Assembly (NCBI RefSeq): GCF_027563465.1
Contig: NZ_JAPFQA010000007.1
Location: 1-64,000 of the forward strand
Direction of reading: 5' to 3'
DNA: 64,000 nt
DNA from: Mesorhizobium qingshengii
GTDB lineage: Bacteria > Pseudomonadota > Alphaproteobacteria > Rhizobiales > Rhizobiaceae
Each line of letters starts with the position of its first letter. Position 1 is the stretch's first letter. The notes beneath the pieces are model-generated. The model searched no databases and was not told the DNA's origin. It saw nothing but the letters and a program-made list of their open reading frames with translations. The position numbers were made by a program, and so were the translations under genes. Shown here piece after piece: positions 52,304-60,078 of this stretch.

Positions 52304-53308
52304 CTATTTCTTCAGCTCGAGCCCGACACCCTTGTTGACGAAGGTCAGTGTGTAGGCCTTCTTGATGTCGATGCCTTCAGGCGTGACCTTGGCCTTGACC
52401 ATCTTGTCGTAGAAGCTCTTGATCCGTTCGTCGGTCATGGCGCCGATACCGAGCTTGTCGGTGTCGCCGGAATCGGCAAGGCCGAACTTCTTCATCTGCT
52501 CGATCGAGAAGGCGATCTGGTCGTCCGTCATGTCAGGATTGTCTTTCTTGATCATGTCGTTGGCGGCCTTGTTGTCGCCGTAGAGATATTTGTACCAGCC
52601 CTTGGCCGAGCCATCGACGAAGCACTGGACCACCTCGGGCTTCTTGTCGATCGTATCCTGCATCACTTCGACCGTCGTCGAGTAGGTGTCCCAGCCATAG
52701 TCGGCGAGCAGGAACTGGTTCGGCACGAAGCCGCCTTCCTTCTTGACCGCGAACGGCTCGGAGGTGACGTAACCCTGCTGGATCGACTTCTTGTTGGCGA
52801 GGAAAGGCGCGGTGTTGTAGGTGTAGGGCGCGCGCTTGGCGGCGTCGAAGCCGAGCTCGATGACCATCCACTGGAAGAAGGTCTGCGCACCCTCGTCGCC
52901 CAATATGTACTGGTCGGCGTTCTTCAGATCCTCCCATTTGTCGAGCCCCTCGCCGGGGTGGGACATGATGACCTGCGGATCCTTCTGGAAGTCGGCCGCC
53001 ACCACCCGCATCGGAATGCCTTGCTGGACGGCATCGAAAGCCGACAGCAAATTGCCGCCCATGTAGAAATCGATCTTGCCGGCAAGCAGCATCGGCCGCC
53101 CGCTGACCTGCGGGCCGCCCTGCATGATGGTGACGTCGAGGCCGCAAGCGGCGTAGGTGCCGTCCGCCACGGCCTGATAATATCCGCCATGTTCCGGCTC
53201 GGCCAACCAGTTGGTGCCGAAGGTGACTTTTTCATTCGCCGCCGCGCCGAACGTGCTGGCCGCAAGCAGGGCCACCACCGCCACCGAGATCTTCTGTTTT
53301 CCGTACAT
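52304..53308 (-). CDS. NMT1/THI5-like substrate-binding protein
   Basis: The 334-residue precursor has a signal peptide (MYGKQKISVAVVALLAASTFGAAA) and a mature domain opening KVTFGTNWLAEPEHGGYYQA. This NWxAExExGGYYQA pattern is typical of ThiY/RutX-like proteins that bind pyrimidines or related heterocycles. It is the first gene of the operon. No TPP riboswitch is visible in the 265 bases upstream, which argues against regulation by thiamine. The ligand is probably the substrate of the CodA-like amidohydrolase encoded downstream. A high-affinity binding protein produced in excess over the membrane parts is usual for such importers. Confidence 0.85.
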   Translation of the reverse strand: MYGKQKISVAVVALLAASTFGAAANEKVTFGTNWLAEPEHGGYYQAVADGTYAACGLDVTIMQGGPQVSGRPMLLAGKIDFYMGGNLLSAFDAVQQGIPMRVVAADFQKDPQVIMSHPGEGLDKWEDLKNADQYILGDEGAQTFFQWMVIELGFDAAKRAPYTYNTAPFLANKKSIQQGYVTSEPFAVKKEGGFVPNQFLLADYGWDTYSTTVEVMQDTIDKKPEVVQCFVDGSAKGWYKYLYGDNKAANDMIKKDNPDMTDDQIAFSIEQMKKFGLADSGDTDKLGIGAMTDERIKSFYDKMVKAKVTPEGIDIKKAYTLTFVNKGVGLELKK

Positions 53309-53573
53309 CGACACCACCCTTTGTTTGCTCCGGCGCGCCACGCGCCGGGCTCGACACCAAAGATTCAAGAAGCAAGACACATGCCACCGGCGCCTCGCAC
53401 CGGGACCGCCCGCGTGAACGACATTGCCATGCCGGAGGCGGACGGGTCATGCTGTACGGAAGGCATCGTGCCTATTTTTTGAACGCCTGTCCACAATCGC
53501 CCCAGCGACATGCATTGCCATCTTGAAGGTGTAACGCATCCGGTCTTAGGCTGCCCGGAGACAGGAGATTGCC
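53309..53573. other. Divergent promoter region between the importer operon and the RidA gene
   Basis: No gene lies in these 265 bases. It must hold both promoters. An AT-rich patch (CCTATTTTTTGAACG, 53470-53484) near its centre is the best candidate for core promoter or operator sequence. I looked for TPP and guanidine riboswitch cores and saw none. Confidence 0.5.
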
Positions 53574-53957
53574 ATGTTCAAATTTCTGAAGCCAGCGTCG
53601 ATCAAGCCGCCCTTCGCCCGCTACAGCCACGGCGTCGAGGTGCCGCCCGGAAAACGCCTGGTCATGTGTTCCGGCCAGCTCGGCATCCGGTCCGACGACT
53701 TCGTCCCGGAAGATGCCGGCGCTCAAACCGAGCTTTGCTTTGCCAACATCAGCGCGATTCTGGCCGAGGCCGGATTGGGCTTGAAGGACATCGTGCGCAT
53801 CAATGCCTTCGTCTCCGATCGCACCTATCTGCAATCCTATATGGATGTTCGCAACAGGCTGTTCTCCGATCCCGCGCCGGCCTCGACGCTGATGATCGTC
53901 TCCGGTTTTGCCCGGCCGGAATTCAAGGTCGAGGTCGAGACCATCGCGGCTGGGTAA
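53574..53957 (+). CDS. RidA/YjgF-family protein lacking the catalytic-type arginine
   Basis: The 127-residue protein has the trimeric RidA fold: GVEVPPGKRLVMCSGQLGI, AILAEAGLGLKDIVRINAFV (61-80), and a C-terminal FKVEVETIAA. Canonical RidA imine deaminases carry an Arg in a PARS-type motif (Arg105 in E. coli); here the equivalent stretch reads PAPASTLMI, with no Arg. Such members usually belong to non-deaminase Rid subfamilies that act on other enamines or carbamates, for instance in pyrimidine and creatinine-type catabolism. It is transcribed divergently from the importer operon and lies 165 bases before the creatininase gene. Confidence 0.83.
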   Translation: MFKFLKPASIKPPFARYSHGVEVPPGKRLVMCSGQLGIRSDDFVPEDAGAQTELCFANISAILAEAGLGLKDIVRINAFVSDRTYLQSYMDVRNRLFSDPAPASTLMIVSGFARPEFKVEVETIAAG

Positions 53958-54040
53958 AAGGTCTCGGCGGGACGCTACGAATCGACCGACCAATAGTCTA
54001 GAGTTACGAAAAGTTCGCGCTGCCCTCATCCGCCCGCCAG

Positions 54041-54075
54041 CACCTTCGCCCCGTATAGTGACGGGGAGAAGGTAA
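54041..54075. repeat. Short inverted repeat element
   Basis: CACCTTCGCCCCGT (54041-54054) mirrors ACGGGGAGAAGGTAA (54061-54075). With the flanking GCCCTCATCCGCC and GGGTGGGGGGCGGC it resembles a dispersed rhizobial intergenic element. It separates the RidA and creatininase genes and may attenuate read-through. Confidence 0.6.
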
Positions 54076-54122
54076 GGGTGGGGGGCGGCGCCAACGCAGG
54101 ATCAGTTCCGTCGAGGCCCGAA

Positions 54123-54926
54123 ATGAACGAAACAAAAAGACGCGTCTGGTGGGGCGACTACCGGACCACCGAATATGCCTCGATCGACCCGGAGGCGACG
54201 ATCGCCGTGCTGCCGCTGGCGGCGATCGAACAGCATGGTCCGCATCTGCCGGTTTCGACCGACACCTCGATCATGAACGGCATGCTCGACACGGTCATCG
54301 CCCGCTTGCCCGACGATCTCGACATCCGCATCCTGCCGGTCCAGGCGGTGGGCAAGTCGAACGAGCATCTTCACGCACGGGGCACCCTCACTCTGCCGGC
54401 ACCGACATTGATCGAGGCCTGGACCGAACTGGGCCAGTCGATCGCACGTGCCGGCGTGCGCAAGCTGATCGTCGTCAACTCGCATGGCGGAAACGAGGAG
54501 ATCATGGGCATCGTCACGCGTGAATTGCGCGTGCGCGAAAAGATGCTGGCGGTGAAGACCAGCTGGCAACGTTTTGGCCGGCCGGCCGGCATGTATACCG
54601 AGCTCGAGGACCGCCACGGTATCCATGGTGGCGATGTTGAGACCTCGCTGATGCTGCATTTCCGGCCGGATCTCGTCGACATGGCCAAGGCCGACAATTT
54701 CGTTTCCAACGTTGCCAGGGCCGAGAAGGAATTCTCCTTGCTGCGCCACACCGGCACCCATGCCTTTGCCTGGATCGCCAGCGATCTCAACGCGAATGGC
54801 GTGGTCGGCGACGCCAGCATCGCGACAGCCGAGAAAGGCCGATTGACCGCGGAGCATCAAGCCGATGGCTTCATCAGCCTGCTGCGGGATGTGCGCAAGG
54901 CAAAGCTCGCCGATTGGCTGAAGTAG
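54123..54926 (+). CDS. Creatininase-family amidohydrolase
   Basis: The 267-residue hydrolase has AAIEQHGPHLPVSTDT (33-48; Glu36, His38 and Asp47 match the metal ligands Glu34, His36 and Asp45 of creatininase), VVNSHGGNEE (His121) and HGIHGGDVETSLML with the last acidic ligand. The family covers creatinine amidohydrolase, formamidopyrimidine (FAPy) deformylase ArfB and MftE. It opens cyclic amides or removes formyl groups using two metals. Neighbours include a pyrimidine-type importer, a CodA-like deaminase and a RidA protein, fitting catabolism of a small heterocycle. Sarcosine is the end product of creatinine breakdown via creatine, and sarcosine oxidase is encoded in this window, but no creatinase gene was found. 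Confidence 0.85.
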   Translation: MNETKRRVWWGDYRTTEYASIDPEATIAVLPLAAIEQHGPHLPVSTDTSIMNGMLDTVIARLPDDLDIRILPVQAVGKSNEHLHARGTLTLPAPTLIEAWTELGQSIARAGVRKLIVVNSHGGNEEIMGIVTRELRVREKMLAVKTSWQRFGRPAGMYTELEDRHGIHGGDVETSLMLHFRPDLVDMAKADNFVSNVARAEKEFSLLRHTGTHAFAWIASDLNANGVVGDASIATAEKGRLTAEHQADGFISLLRDVRKAKLADWLK

Positions 54927-54930
54927 TCGG

Positions 54931-55443
54931 CTACATATCGATACTCAGCGCGAAGGGTGTGCCTTCGAACGCGTCGGCGCCGCGCCCGATCGCCTGGATC
55001 GCCTCGATCATGCGGCCGTCGCGACCGAGCAGCGCGTCGGCGACCGCGATCAGCCGCGGATTGGGTGTCGCCGATGGCGACAGCGCCCGCAACGTCCGTG
55101 CCAGTTCGGCCTCGTCGCGTTTCGGCGCCAGCGCGGCCGCTATGATGTAGGCCGAGGCGGTCGAGCGGCTGATGCCGGCATAGCAATGCACGACCATCGG
55201 CCTTGCCCGGTCCCAGCGGCGCCCGAAATCGAGCAGGTTGCGGACATGCTCCTCGCCCGGCATGGTCATGCCGTCCTGCGCCACCGCGATGTCATGCATG
55301 ACCAGATGCAGATGATTTTCCCTGGCGATCGAGGCTGGGCGCACCACCTCAGTTCCCGCTGCCAGCAGGGACAACAGCCTCTCAGCGCCGGTCCTCGCAA
55401 CCGTTTCCTCGACTTTTGCCAGCGAACAGACATGGATCATCAT
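54931..55443 (-). CDS. Small dual-specificity/tyrosine phosphatase-like protein
   Basis: The 170-residue protein has the cysteine-phosphatase P-loop HCYAGISRS (86-94) with nucleophile Cys87 and Arg93, and a general-acid Asp in the VMHDIAV region. It should hydrolyse phosphotyrosine or another small phosphate ester. The gene overlaps the upstream cobC stop (GTGATG region), so it is co-transcribed with cobC. Several start codons are possible (GTG 55446, ATG 55443, ATG 55440). A similar phosphatase gene beside cobC occurs in other rhizobia. Whether it acts in cobalamin metabolism (for example on a phosphorylated intermediate) is unknown. Confidence 0.82.
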   Translation of the reverse strand: MMIHVCSLAKVEETVARTGAERLLSLLAAGTEVVRPASIARENHLHLVMHDIAVAQDGMTMPGEEHVRNLLDFGRRWDRARPMVVHCYAGISRSTASAYIIAAALAPKRDEAELARTLRALSPSATPNPRLIAVADALLGRDGRMIEAIQAIGRGADAFEGTPFALSIDM

Positions 55444-56495
55444 CACGCGATCTCCCTGGCGTCATCGTCGCGCCGTGACGCCCAGCCGGCAAGAGCGGAT
55501 TCGAGCCGCTGCCATTCCTCCTGACTCCCCGGCAGGCCGGCGCGCAGCACGTTTGGTCGGCCAGGGAAATGCCGAAGCAGGATGCCGCGCTCGCCAAGCG
55601 CGGAAAACAGGCCGGCGGCATCCGGCAGACTGACATAGCGGAACAGCGTGGTACCGCCCGCGACGGGAACGCCGAAGCGGCCAAACAGCCCATCGAGCCG
55701 CGCCGCTGCATCCGCCAGGGATGACCGCATCGCGTCCTGCCAGCCGATATCGGCAAGCGCGCGGATGCCGTATTCCAGCGCCGGGCCGGCGACGGCCCAT
55801 GGTCCGAATTGCATGTCCAGCCGTCGGACCGTCGGCGCATCGGAAAACGCGAATCCGAGCCGCAAACCGGCCAGGCCAAAGAACTTGCCGAACGAGCGCA
55901 GCACGACGATGCCGCCCTGGTCGACATCGCCGGCGAGGCTGTGCTGACGCGGGCCGACATCCATGAACGCCTCGTCGACGACGAGCAGCCCGCCCTTGGC
56001 GTGCATTCCGGCGGCCAGCGCCAGCAGCCTGTCGCGCTCGATGACCCGTCCATCCGGATTGTTGGGATTGACGACGATGGCAAGATCGGCTCCCGCCAGA
56101 GCCGCGAAATCGTCGACTTCCGTCACCGCGTGCCCGGCGATCGCCGCTGCCCGCGCATGTTCGGCATAGGTCGGCCCCAGCACCAGCGCCTTGCCGGGCG
56201 CGATCAGCGATGCGACGCGCGGCAACAGGATCTGCGTGCCGGGGGCTGCCACGATGTTGTCCGGCGAAGGCGCGCCATAGGCGCTGGCCGCGACCTCAAC
56301 AAGGTCGCGGGTTCGCGCCGCTTCCGGCAGCCGCAACAGGATGGTGGCGGGCAGGTCGAAAAGCGGATAGGAGTGCGGATTGATACCGGTCGAGAGGTCG
56401 ACGAAAGGCAGCACGGCGCTGGGGAAAAGCGCCCTCGCCCGGCCAAGGCTTCCGCCGTGATCCACCGCCGCCACCGCTCCATCAAGAAGCTTCAT
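55443..56495 (-). CDS. cobC: Threonine-phosphate decarboxylase-like PLP enzyme, cobalamin synthesis
   Basis: The 350-residue fold-type I PLP enzyme begins MKLLDGAVAAVDHGGSLGRA. It has LSTGINPHSYPL (34-45), NPNNPDGRV (143-151) and the PLP lysine Lys204 in RSFGKFFGLAGLRLGF. These match rhizobial CobC (CobD in enteric nomenclature), which makes aminopropanol phosphate from threonine phosphate for the nucleotide loop of cobalamin. It is transcribed divergently from cobD, and the two start codons share the tetranucleotide CATG. Its 3' end overlaps the phosphatase gene. Confidence 0.88.
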   Translation of the reverse strand: MKLLDGAVAAVDHGGSLGRARALFPSAVLPFVDLSTGINPHSYPLFDLPATILLRLPEAARTRDLVEVAASAYGAPSPDNIVAAPGTQILLPRVASLIAPGKALVLGPTYAEHARAAAIAGHAVTEVDDFAALAGADLAIVVNPNNPDGRVIERDRLLALAAGMHAKGGLLVVDEAFMDVGPRQHSLAGDVDQGGIVVLRSFGKFFGLAGLRLGFAFSDAPTVRRLDMQFGPWAVAGPALEYGIRALADIGWQDAMRSSLADAAARLDGLFGRFGVPVAGGTTLFRYVSLPDAAGLFSALGERGILLRHFPGRPNVLRAGLPGSQEEWQRLESALAGWASRRDDDAREIA

Positions 56496-57462
56496 GTCAG
56501 TCCTGATCGCTTTCCTGTCATTGGCCGTCGAATTCGTCCTGGGCTACCCGGACTGGTTGTTTCGCGCCATCGGCCATCCGGTGACGTGGTTTGGCAGGCT
56601 GATATCCTTTCTCGACCGCAGGCTCAACCGTGCGACTGATCCCGACGCGCTGCGTCGCCGGCGTGGTATCCAGGCGCTGCTGGTCATCGTCCTGGTGCCG
56701 GCGGTGATCGGCCTCGGCGTGCAGATCCTGCTCTGGTTCATGCCCATGGGATTGTTCGTTGCCGCCATTCTGGCGACGTCGCTTTTGTCGCAGAAGAGCC
56801 TTTACGAGCATGTCGAGGCCGTGGCCGACGCGCTCGACACCGGTGGCTTGGCTTTGGGTCGTGTTGCCGTCTCGCGGATCGTCGGCCGCGATCCGGAAGC
56901 GCTCGACCGGGCCGGCGTCTGCCGCGCGGCGATCGAGAGCCTGGCCGAGAATTTTTCCGACGGCATCGTCGCGCCCGCCTTCTGGACCGGCGTCGGCGGC
57001 CTCGCCGGCGGCGCCGCCTACAAAGCCGCCAACACCGCCGATTCGATGATCGGCCACCGCACGCCGCGCCACGAGGCTTTCGGCTGGGCGGCGGCGCGCT
57101 TCGACGATTGGATCAACCTGCCGGCATCGCGGCTAACGGCGCTGCTGATCGTGCTGGCGGCTTTCCTGGTAAGGGGCGCCGATCCCCGCACCGCCTGGCA
57201 CGCGGTGTGGCGCGACGCGAAGAAACACCGCTCACCCAATGCCGGCTGGCCGGAGGCGGCGATGGCCGGTGCGCTCGGTCTGGCGCTCGCCGGGCCGCGC
57301 AGCTATGGCGGCGTGCTGGTCGACGACGCCTTCATGGGCGAAGGCGGCCGGCGCGACGCAGACAGCATCGACATCAGGCGGGCGCTGAAGCTCTATCGCG
57401 TCGCCGACTATCTGCTGATCGGGCTGTTCGGACTGATCTCGGTGATTGTCATTGTGGCGTGA
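56494..57462 (+). CDS. cobD: Adenosylcobinamide-phosphate synthase, CbiB type
   Basis: The 322-residue membrane enzyme starts MSVLIAFLSLAVEFVLGYPD and shows the CbiB/CobD landmarks GHPVTWFGRLI (27-37), ESLAENFSDGIVAPAFW (about 149-165) and KAANTADSMIGHRTP. It joins cobyrinic-acid-derived adenosylcobyric acid to aminopropanol phosphate in the membrane. Its ATG 56494-56496 overlaps the cobC ATG on the other strand by two bases, so each promoter must lie inside the neighbouring gene. A palindromic element follows at the 3' end, convergent with cobO. Confidence 0.9.
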   Translation: MSVLIAFLSLAVEFVLGYPDWLFRAIGHPVTWFGRLISFLDRRLNRATDPDALRRRRGIQALLVIVLVPAVIGLGVQILLWFMPMGLFVAAILATSLLSQKSLYEHVEAVADALDTGGLALGRVAVSRIVGRDPEALDRAGVCRAAIESLAENFSDGIVAPAFWTGVGGLAGGAAYKAANTADSMIGHRTPRHEAFGWAAARFDDWINLPASRLTALLIVLAAFLVRGADPRTAWHAVWRDAKKHRSPNAGWPEAAMAGALGLALAGPRSYGGVLVDDAFMGEGGRRDADSIDIRRALKLYRVADYLLIGLFGLISVIVIVA

Positions 57463-57465
57463 TCT

Positions 57466-57578
57466 CACCCTCCCCCTTGTGGGGAGGGTCGGCGCGCGGC
57501 GCCGGGGTGGGGGGCGGCGGCGAGCACCCCCACCCCGCTCCGCTTCGCGGATCGACCCTCCCCACAAGGGGGAGGGTA
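57466..57578. repeat. Large palindromic element, copy 2
   Basis: Arms CACCCTCCCCCTTGTGGGG (continuing AGGGTCG) and CGACCCTCCCCACAAGGGGG (continuing AGGGT) match those of the element at 46587, around a shorter centre. Like copy 1 it fills the space between the 3' ends of convergent genes (cobD and cobO), so it probably also terminates transcription. Confidence 0.8.
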
Positions 57579-57584
57579 AGAAGT

Positions 57585-58199
57585 TCAGAACTCGATCCCC
57601 TGCTGCGCCTTCACGCCGGCCGAGAAATGGTGCTTGGTCACGCCCATTTCGGTGACGAGGTCGGCAGCCTCGACCAGTGCCGGCTTGGCATTGCGGCCGG
57701 TGACGACGATATGCAGACCCTCGCGACGAGCCTTAAGCGCCGCAACCACCTTGTCGAGATCGAGGTAGTCGTAGCGCAGCGCGATGTTCAGTTCGTCGAG
57801 CACCAGCAGGCTGATCGACGGATCGGCCATCAGTTCGAGCACCTTGGCCCACGCAGCTTCGGCGGCGGCAATGTCGCGCTTCAGATCCTGTGTCTCCCAG
57901 GTAAATCCCTCGCCCATCGCATGCCAGACGACGCGGTCGCCGAAGGCGGCAAAGGCGTCTTTCTCGCCGGTATGCCATTTGCCCTTGATGAACTGGACGA
58001 CGCCGACGCGCTTGCCATAGCCGAGCATCCGCAGCGCAAGACCAAAGGCGGCTGTCGTCTTGCCCTTGCCTGGGCCGGTGTTGACGATAAGCAGGCCCTT
58101 CTCGATGGTCTTGGCCGCGACCTCGGCATCCTGCACCGCCTTGCGCTTGGCCATCTTGGCGCGATGGCGTTCTTCTTCCTTTTGGTCGATCTCGGTCAT
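57585..58199 (-). CDS. cobO: Cob(I)yrinic acid a,c-diamide adenosyltransferase
   Basis: The 204-residue protein has a P-loop GLLIVNTGPGKGKTTAAFG (GPGKGKTT at 42-49), then GVVQFIKGKWHTGE and VLDELNIALRYDYLD. These are the CobA/CobO signatures for ATP and corrinoid binding. It adenosylates the cobalt of corrin intermediates. The N terminus (residues 1-25) is the charged extension typical of CobO. Only one base separates its start from the stop of cobP upstream, so they are co-transcribed. It should lie under the same riboswitch-controlled transcript as cbtB, cbtA and cobP. Confidence 0.93.
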   Translation of the reverse strand: MTEIDQKEEERHRAKMAKRKAVQDAEVAAKTIEKGLLIVNTGPGKGKTTAAFGLALRMLGYGKRVGVVQFIKGKWHTGEKDAFAAFGDRVVWHAMGEGFTWETQDLKRDIAAAEAAWAKVLELMADPSISLLVLDELNIALRYDYLDLDKVVAALKARREGLHIVVTGRNAKPALVEAADLVTEMGVTKHHFSAGVKAQQGIEF

Positions 58200-58200
58200 G

Positions 58201-58716
58201 TCATTTCACCTTGAGCGGCAGCCCCGCCACCATCAGCAGCACCGTATCGGCGACCGCGGCGACCTGCTGGTTGAGCCGGCCGGCGGCATCGCGGAAACGG
58301 CGCGCCAGTGCATTGTCCGGCACGATGCCTTGCCCGACTTCATTGGAAACCACGAACCACGGCCCGCGTGGCCGCGACAGCAGAGCCGCCAGCCGCCGAC
58401 ATTCGAGGTCGAGATCATGTTCGGCCAGCATGTGATTGGTCAACCACAGCGTCAGGCAGTCGACAAGCACCGGCTGATTGTCCGGCACGGCCCCGAGCGC
58501 GCCAGTCAGATCGAGCGGCGCGTCGAGGGTCGTCCAGCCTTCGCCGCGTCGCGACCGGTGCAGCGCGATGCGTTCACGCATCTCGTCATCATAGGCTTGC
58601 GCCGTGGCGATATAGGTCCATGGCGAGCGCCAGGCCGTCGCCAGCGTTTCGGCGTGCGCGCTCTTGCCGGAGCGCGCACCGCCGATGATGAAGGTCAGCT
58701 TGCTGCGATCAGGCAA
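58201..58716 (-). CDS. cobP: Adenosylcobinamide kinase/guanylyltransferase
   Basis: The 171-residue bifunctional enzyme opens with a GTP/ATP P-loop KLTFIIGGARSGKSAHAE (GGARSGKS at 12-19), then TYIATAQAYDDEMRERIALH with the guanylylated-His region and VDCLTLWLTNHM. These are CobU/CobP motifs. No ATG is available near the expected N terminus; TTG 58716 gives the usual length and overlaps the end of cbtA by 8 bases. A longer frame upstream would run through cbtA and is rejected. It phosphorylates adenosylcobinamide and adds GMP in nucleotide-loop assembly. Confidence 0.87.
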   Translation of the reverse strand: MPDRSKLTFIIGGARSGKSAHAETLATAWRSPWTYIATAQAYDDEMRERIALHRSRRGEGWTTLDAPLDLTGALGAVPDNQPVLVDCLTLWLTNHMLAEHDLDLECRRLAALLSRPRGPWFVVSNEVGQGIVPDNALARRFRDAAGRLNQQVAAVADTVLLMVAGLPLKVK

Positions 58717-59512
58717 AGCTGTCGCGCAGGCTGGTCGCGGTGCCGGTGAAGCGGCCGCGCACCACCCCGACAACCACGCCAAGCACCAGCCAGAACACCA
58801 GATTGGTGAGCGTCACCGCCACCACGAACTGGTGGTGCAAGCCCTCCGGGATCGCTGTCTCGAAGCTGTCGGGCTGTGGCGCGCCGACGACATGCGGTGC
58901 CACGATCAAGGCCACACCCAGGATCGCCAGCGGCAGCGACTTGCGGAAGGCGATCAGGCCAAGGCCGGCCGCGGTCGCCGCAACCGTTGCCCACCACCAG
59001 ATCTGGCGCTGGGTGAGATCGGCCGCCGGCATGGCCGGCAGTTCCGGCGGCAGGCCGAGGCCGGGCGCCAGCGTGAACACGGCAAAGCCGGCCAGTCCCC
59101 AGAATACGCCCTGACGCCAGTTGCCGATTCCCCCGGCGAATTCGGAAACCGCGACCAGGATCAGGGCGAAGCCGATTCCGGTGACGATATTGGCAAGCAC
59201 GCTGAAAGCGAAACGCTCGAAACCGTCGGCCGGAGACCAGCCTTCGTCTTCCGCCGCCGGAGCAGCTGCTTGCGCCGGCGCCGGCGCGGCGGAACTCATG
59301 GCATTCCCCGCCGGGGCGGCCGTGCTCATGGCATTGGTATCCGTTGCGGCCGGTGCGGCATCGTCATGGTGATGGCCGCCGCCGGCCTGTTCGTAGACTT
59401 CCGCCTTCAGGATCAGCGGCACGGTGGCGTAGGCCTGCATGCTGGCGAGAACGACGCCGGCCACGAGCCCTGCGATCGCCGCGATGAACACGACGTTGCG
59501 AAACAGGTTCAT
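58709..59512 (-). CDS. cbtA: CbtA, predicted cobalt transporter subunit
   Basis: The 267-residue membrane protein of the CbtA family has about five predicted helices. It begins MNLFRNVVFIAAIAGLVAGV with a His-rich loop (GGGHHHDD, His47-49), then a long Ala/Pro-rich linker and helices containing GIGFALILVAVSEFAGG and HQFVVAVTLTNLVFWLVLG. CbtA/CbtB pairs were predicted as cobalt importers from their conserved position under B12 riboswitches. The His cluster could bind Co2+. It starts 15 bases after cbtB. Confidence 0.88.
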   Translation of the reverse strand: MNLFRNVVFIAAIAGLVAGVVLASMQAYATVPLILKAEVYEQAGGGHHHDDAAPAATDTNAMSTAAPAGNAMSSAAPAPAQAAAPAAEDEGWSPADGFERFAFSVLANIVTGIGFALILVAVSEFAGGIGNWRQGVFWGLAGFAVFTLAPGLGLPPELPAMPAADLTQRQIWWWATVAATAAGLGLIAFRKSLPLAILGVALIVAPHVVGAPQPDSFETAIPEGLHHQFVVAVTLTNLVFWLVLGVVVGVVRGRFTGTATSLRDSFA

Positions 59513-59527
59513 GATGTCAGACCCTTG

Positions 59528-59707
59528 TCAGTGGCAGGGAAAGGCCATCGAGTGGCGATAGTCGTGGGCGGCATTGTGGACCGCATCGATATGCGAGAAG
59601 CCGACAAAGCCCATCACGAAAATGCCGAGAAACGCAGCAAGAGCCAGCTGCATGAAGCGCGACTGCGAGGAGACGGAAGCGCCGAGCGAGACGGAAGCGG
59701 TATTCAT
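59528..59707 (-). CDS. cbtB: CbtB, predicted cobalt transporter subunit
   Basis: The 59-residue protein reads MNTASVSLGASVSSQSRFMQ, then LALAAFLGIFVMGFVGFSHI and DAVHNAAHDYRHSMAFPCH. One transmembrane helix is followed by the CbtB signature H-x-x-x-H-D-x-R-H...FPCH, whose His and Cys residues probably bind cobalt. The start ATG 59707 has AAAGGACAAGAT upstream. It is the first gene after the cobalamin riboswitch and heads cbtB-cbtA-cobP-cobO. It is short and easily missed, but start, motif and neighbours all agree. Confidence 0.88.
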   Translation of the reverse strand: MNTASVSLGASVSSQSRFMQLALAAFLGIFVMGFVGFSHIDAVHNAAHDYRHSMAFPCH

Positions 59708-59754
59708 ATCTTGTCCTTTCGCCCTCCACCCGAGGGCATCGAAGTCAGTTTCCT

Positions 59755-59925
59755 GTCGCCGGCAGGTCTCCTGGCTCGCGGTTCAGCGCCCTTCCCCACC
59801 TTCCCGAAGAGAAATCTTCAGTGGCATATGGAGAGGACTACCGCACACAGTTGCGGGGGCAGCCACGGCATTGGGCGAAACTCGCCCGCACCGCATTCCC
59901 TCTTGGCTCCAAAATGGAACCGACG
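59755..59925 (-). ncRNA. Cobalamin riboswitch ahead of cbtB
   Basis: On the minus strand the order of conserved blocks is GAGCCAAGAGGGAA, then GGTGCGG, CCCCGCAACTGTG, the B12 box GCCACTG (complement of 59818-59824), GGGAAGG, and GAGCCAGGAGACCTGCC (complement of 59762-59778). This is a complete AdoCbl-type aptamer, ending about 50 bases before the cbtB start. It should repress the cbtB-cbtA-cobP-cobO transcript when cobalamin is plentiful. Confidence 0.9.
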
Positions 59926-60078
59926 ACATCAGCGACTATAGGCAGAATCGTCGCCTCCGGCAAACCAAATTCCGCCGCCAACCATTGTGAATGCGTCGTG
60001 CCACCAGGCGGTCCACCGGTGCGGTAATTGACAATTTTCCTGGCCGGGTGTCGGCTGCCGCGTCACAGGACGCCAGCC

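Noticed and set aside
53309..53573. TPP or guanidine riboswitch ahead of the THI5-like binding protein
   Set aside because: The family suggested thiamine control, but neither a CUGAGA-type TPP core nor a guanidine ACGR pattern is present in the upstream region.
54123..54926. Calling the creatininase-family gene a true creatininase
   Set aside because: Metal ligands are shared by the whole family, including FAPy deformylase and MftE; no creatinase gene accompanies it, so only a family-level name is supported.
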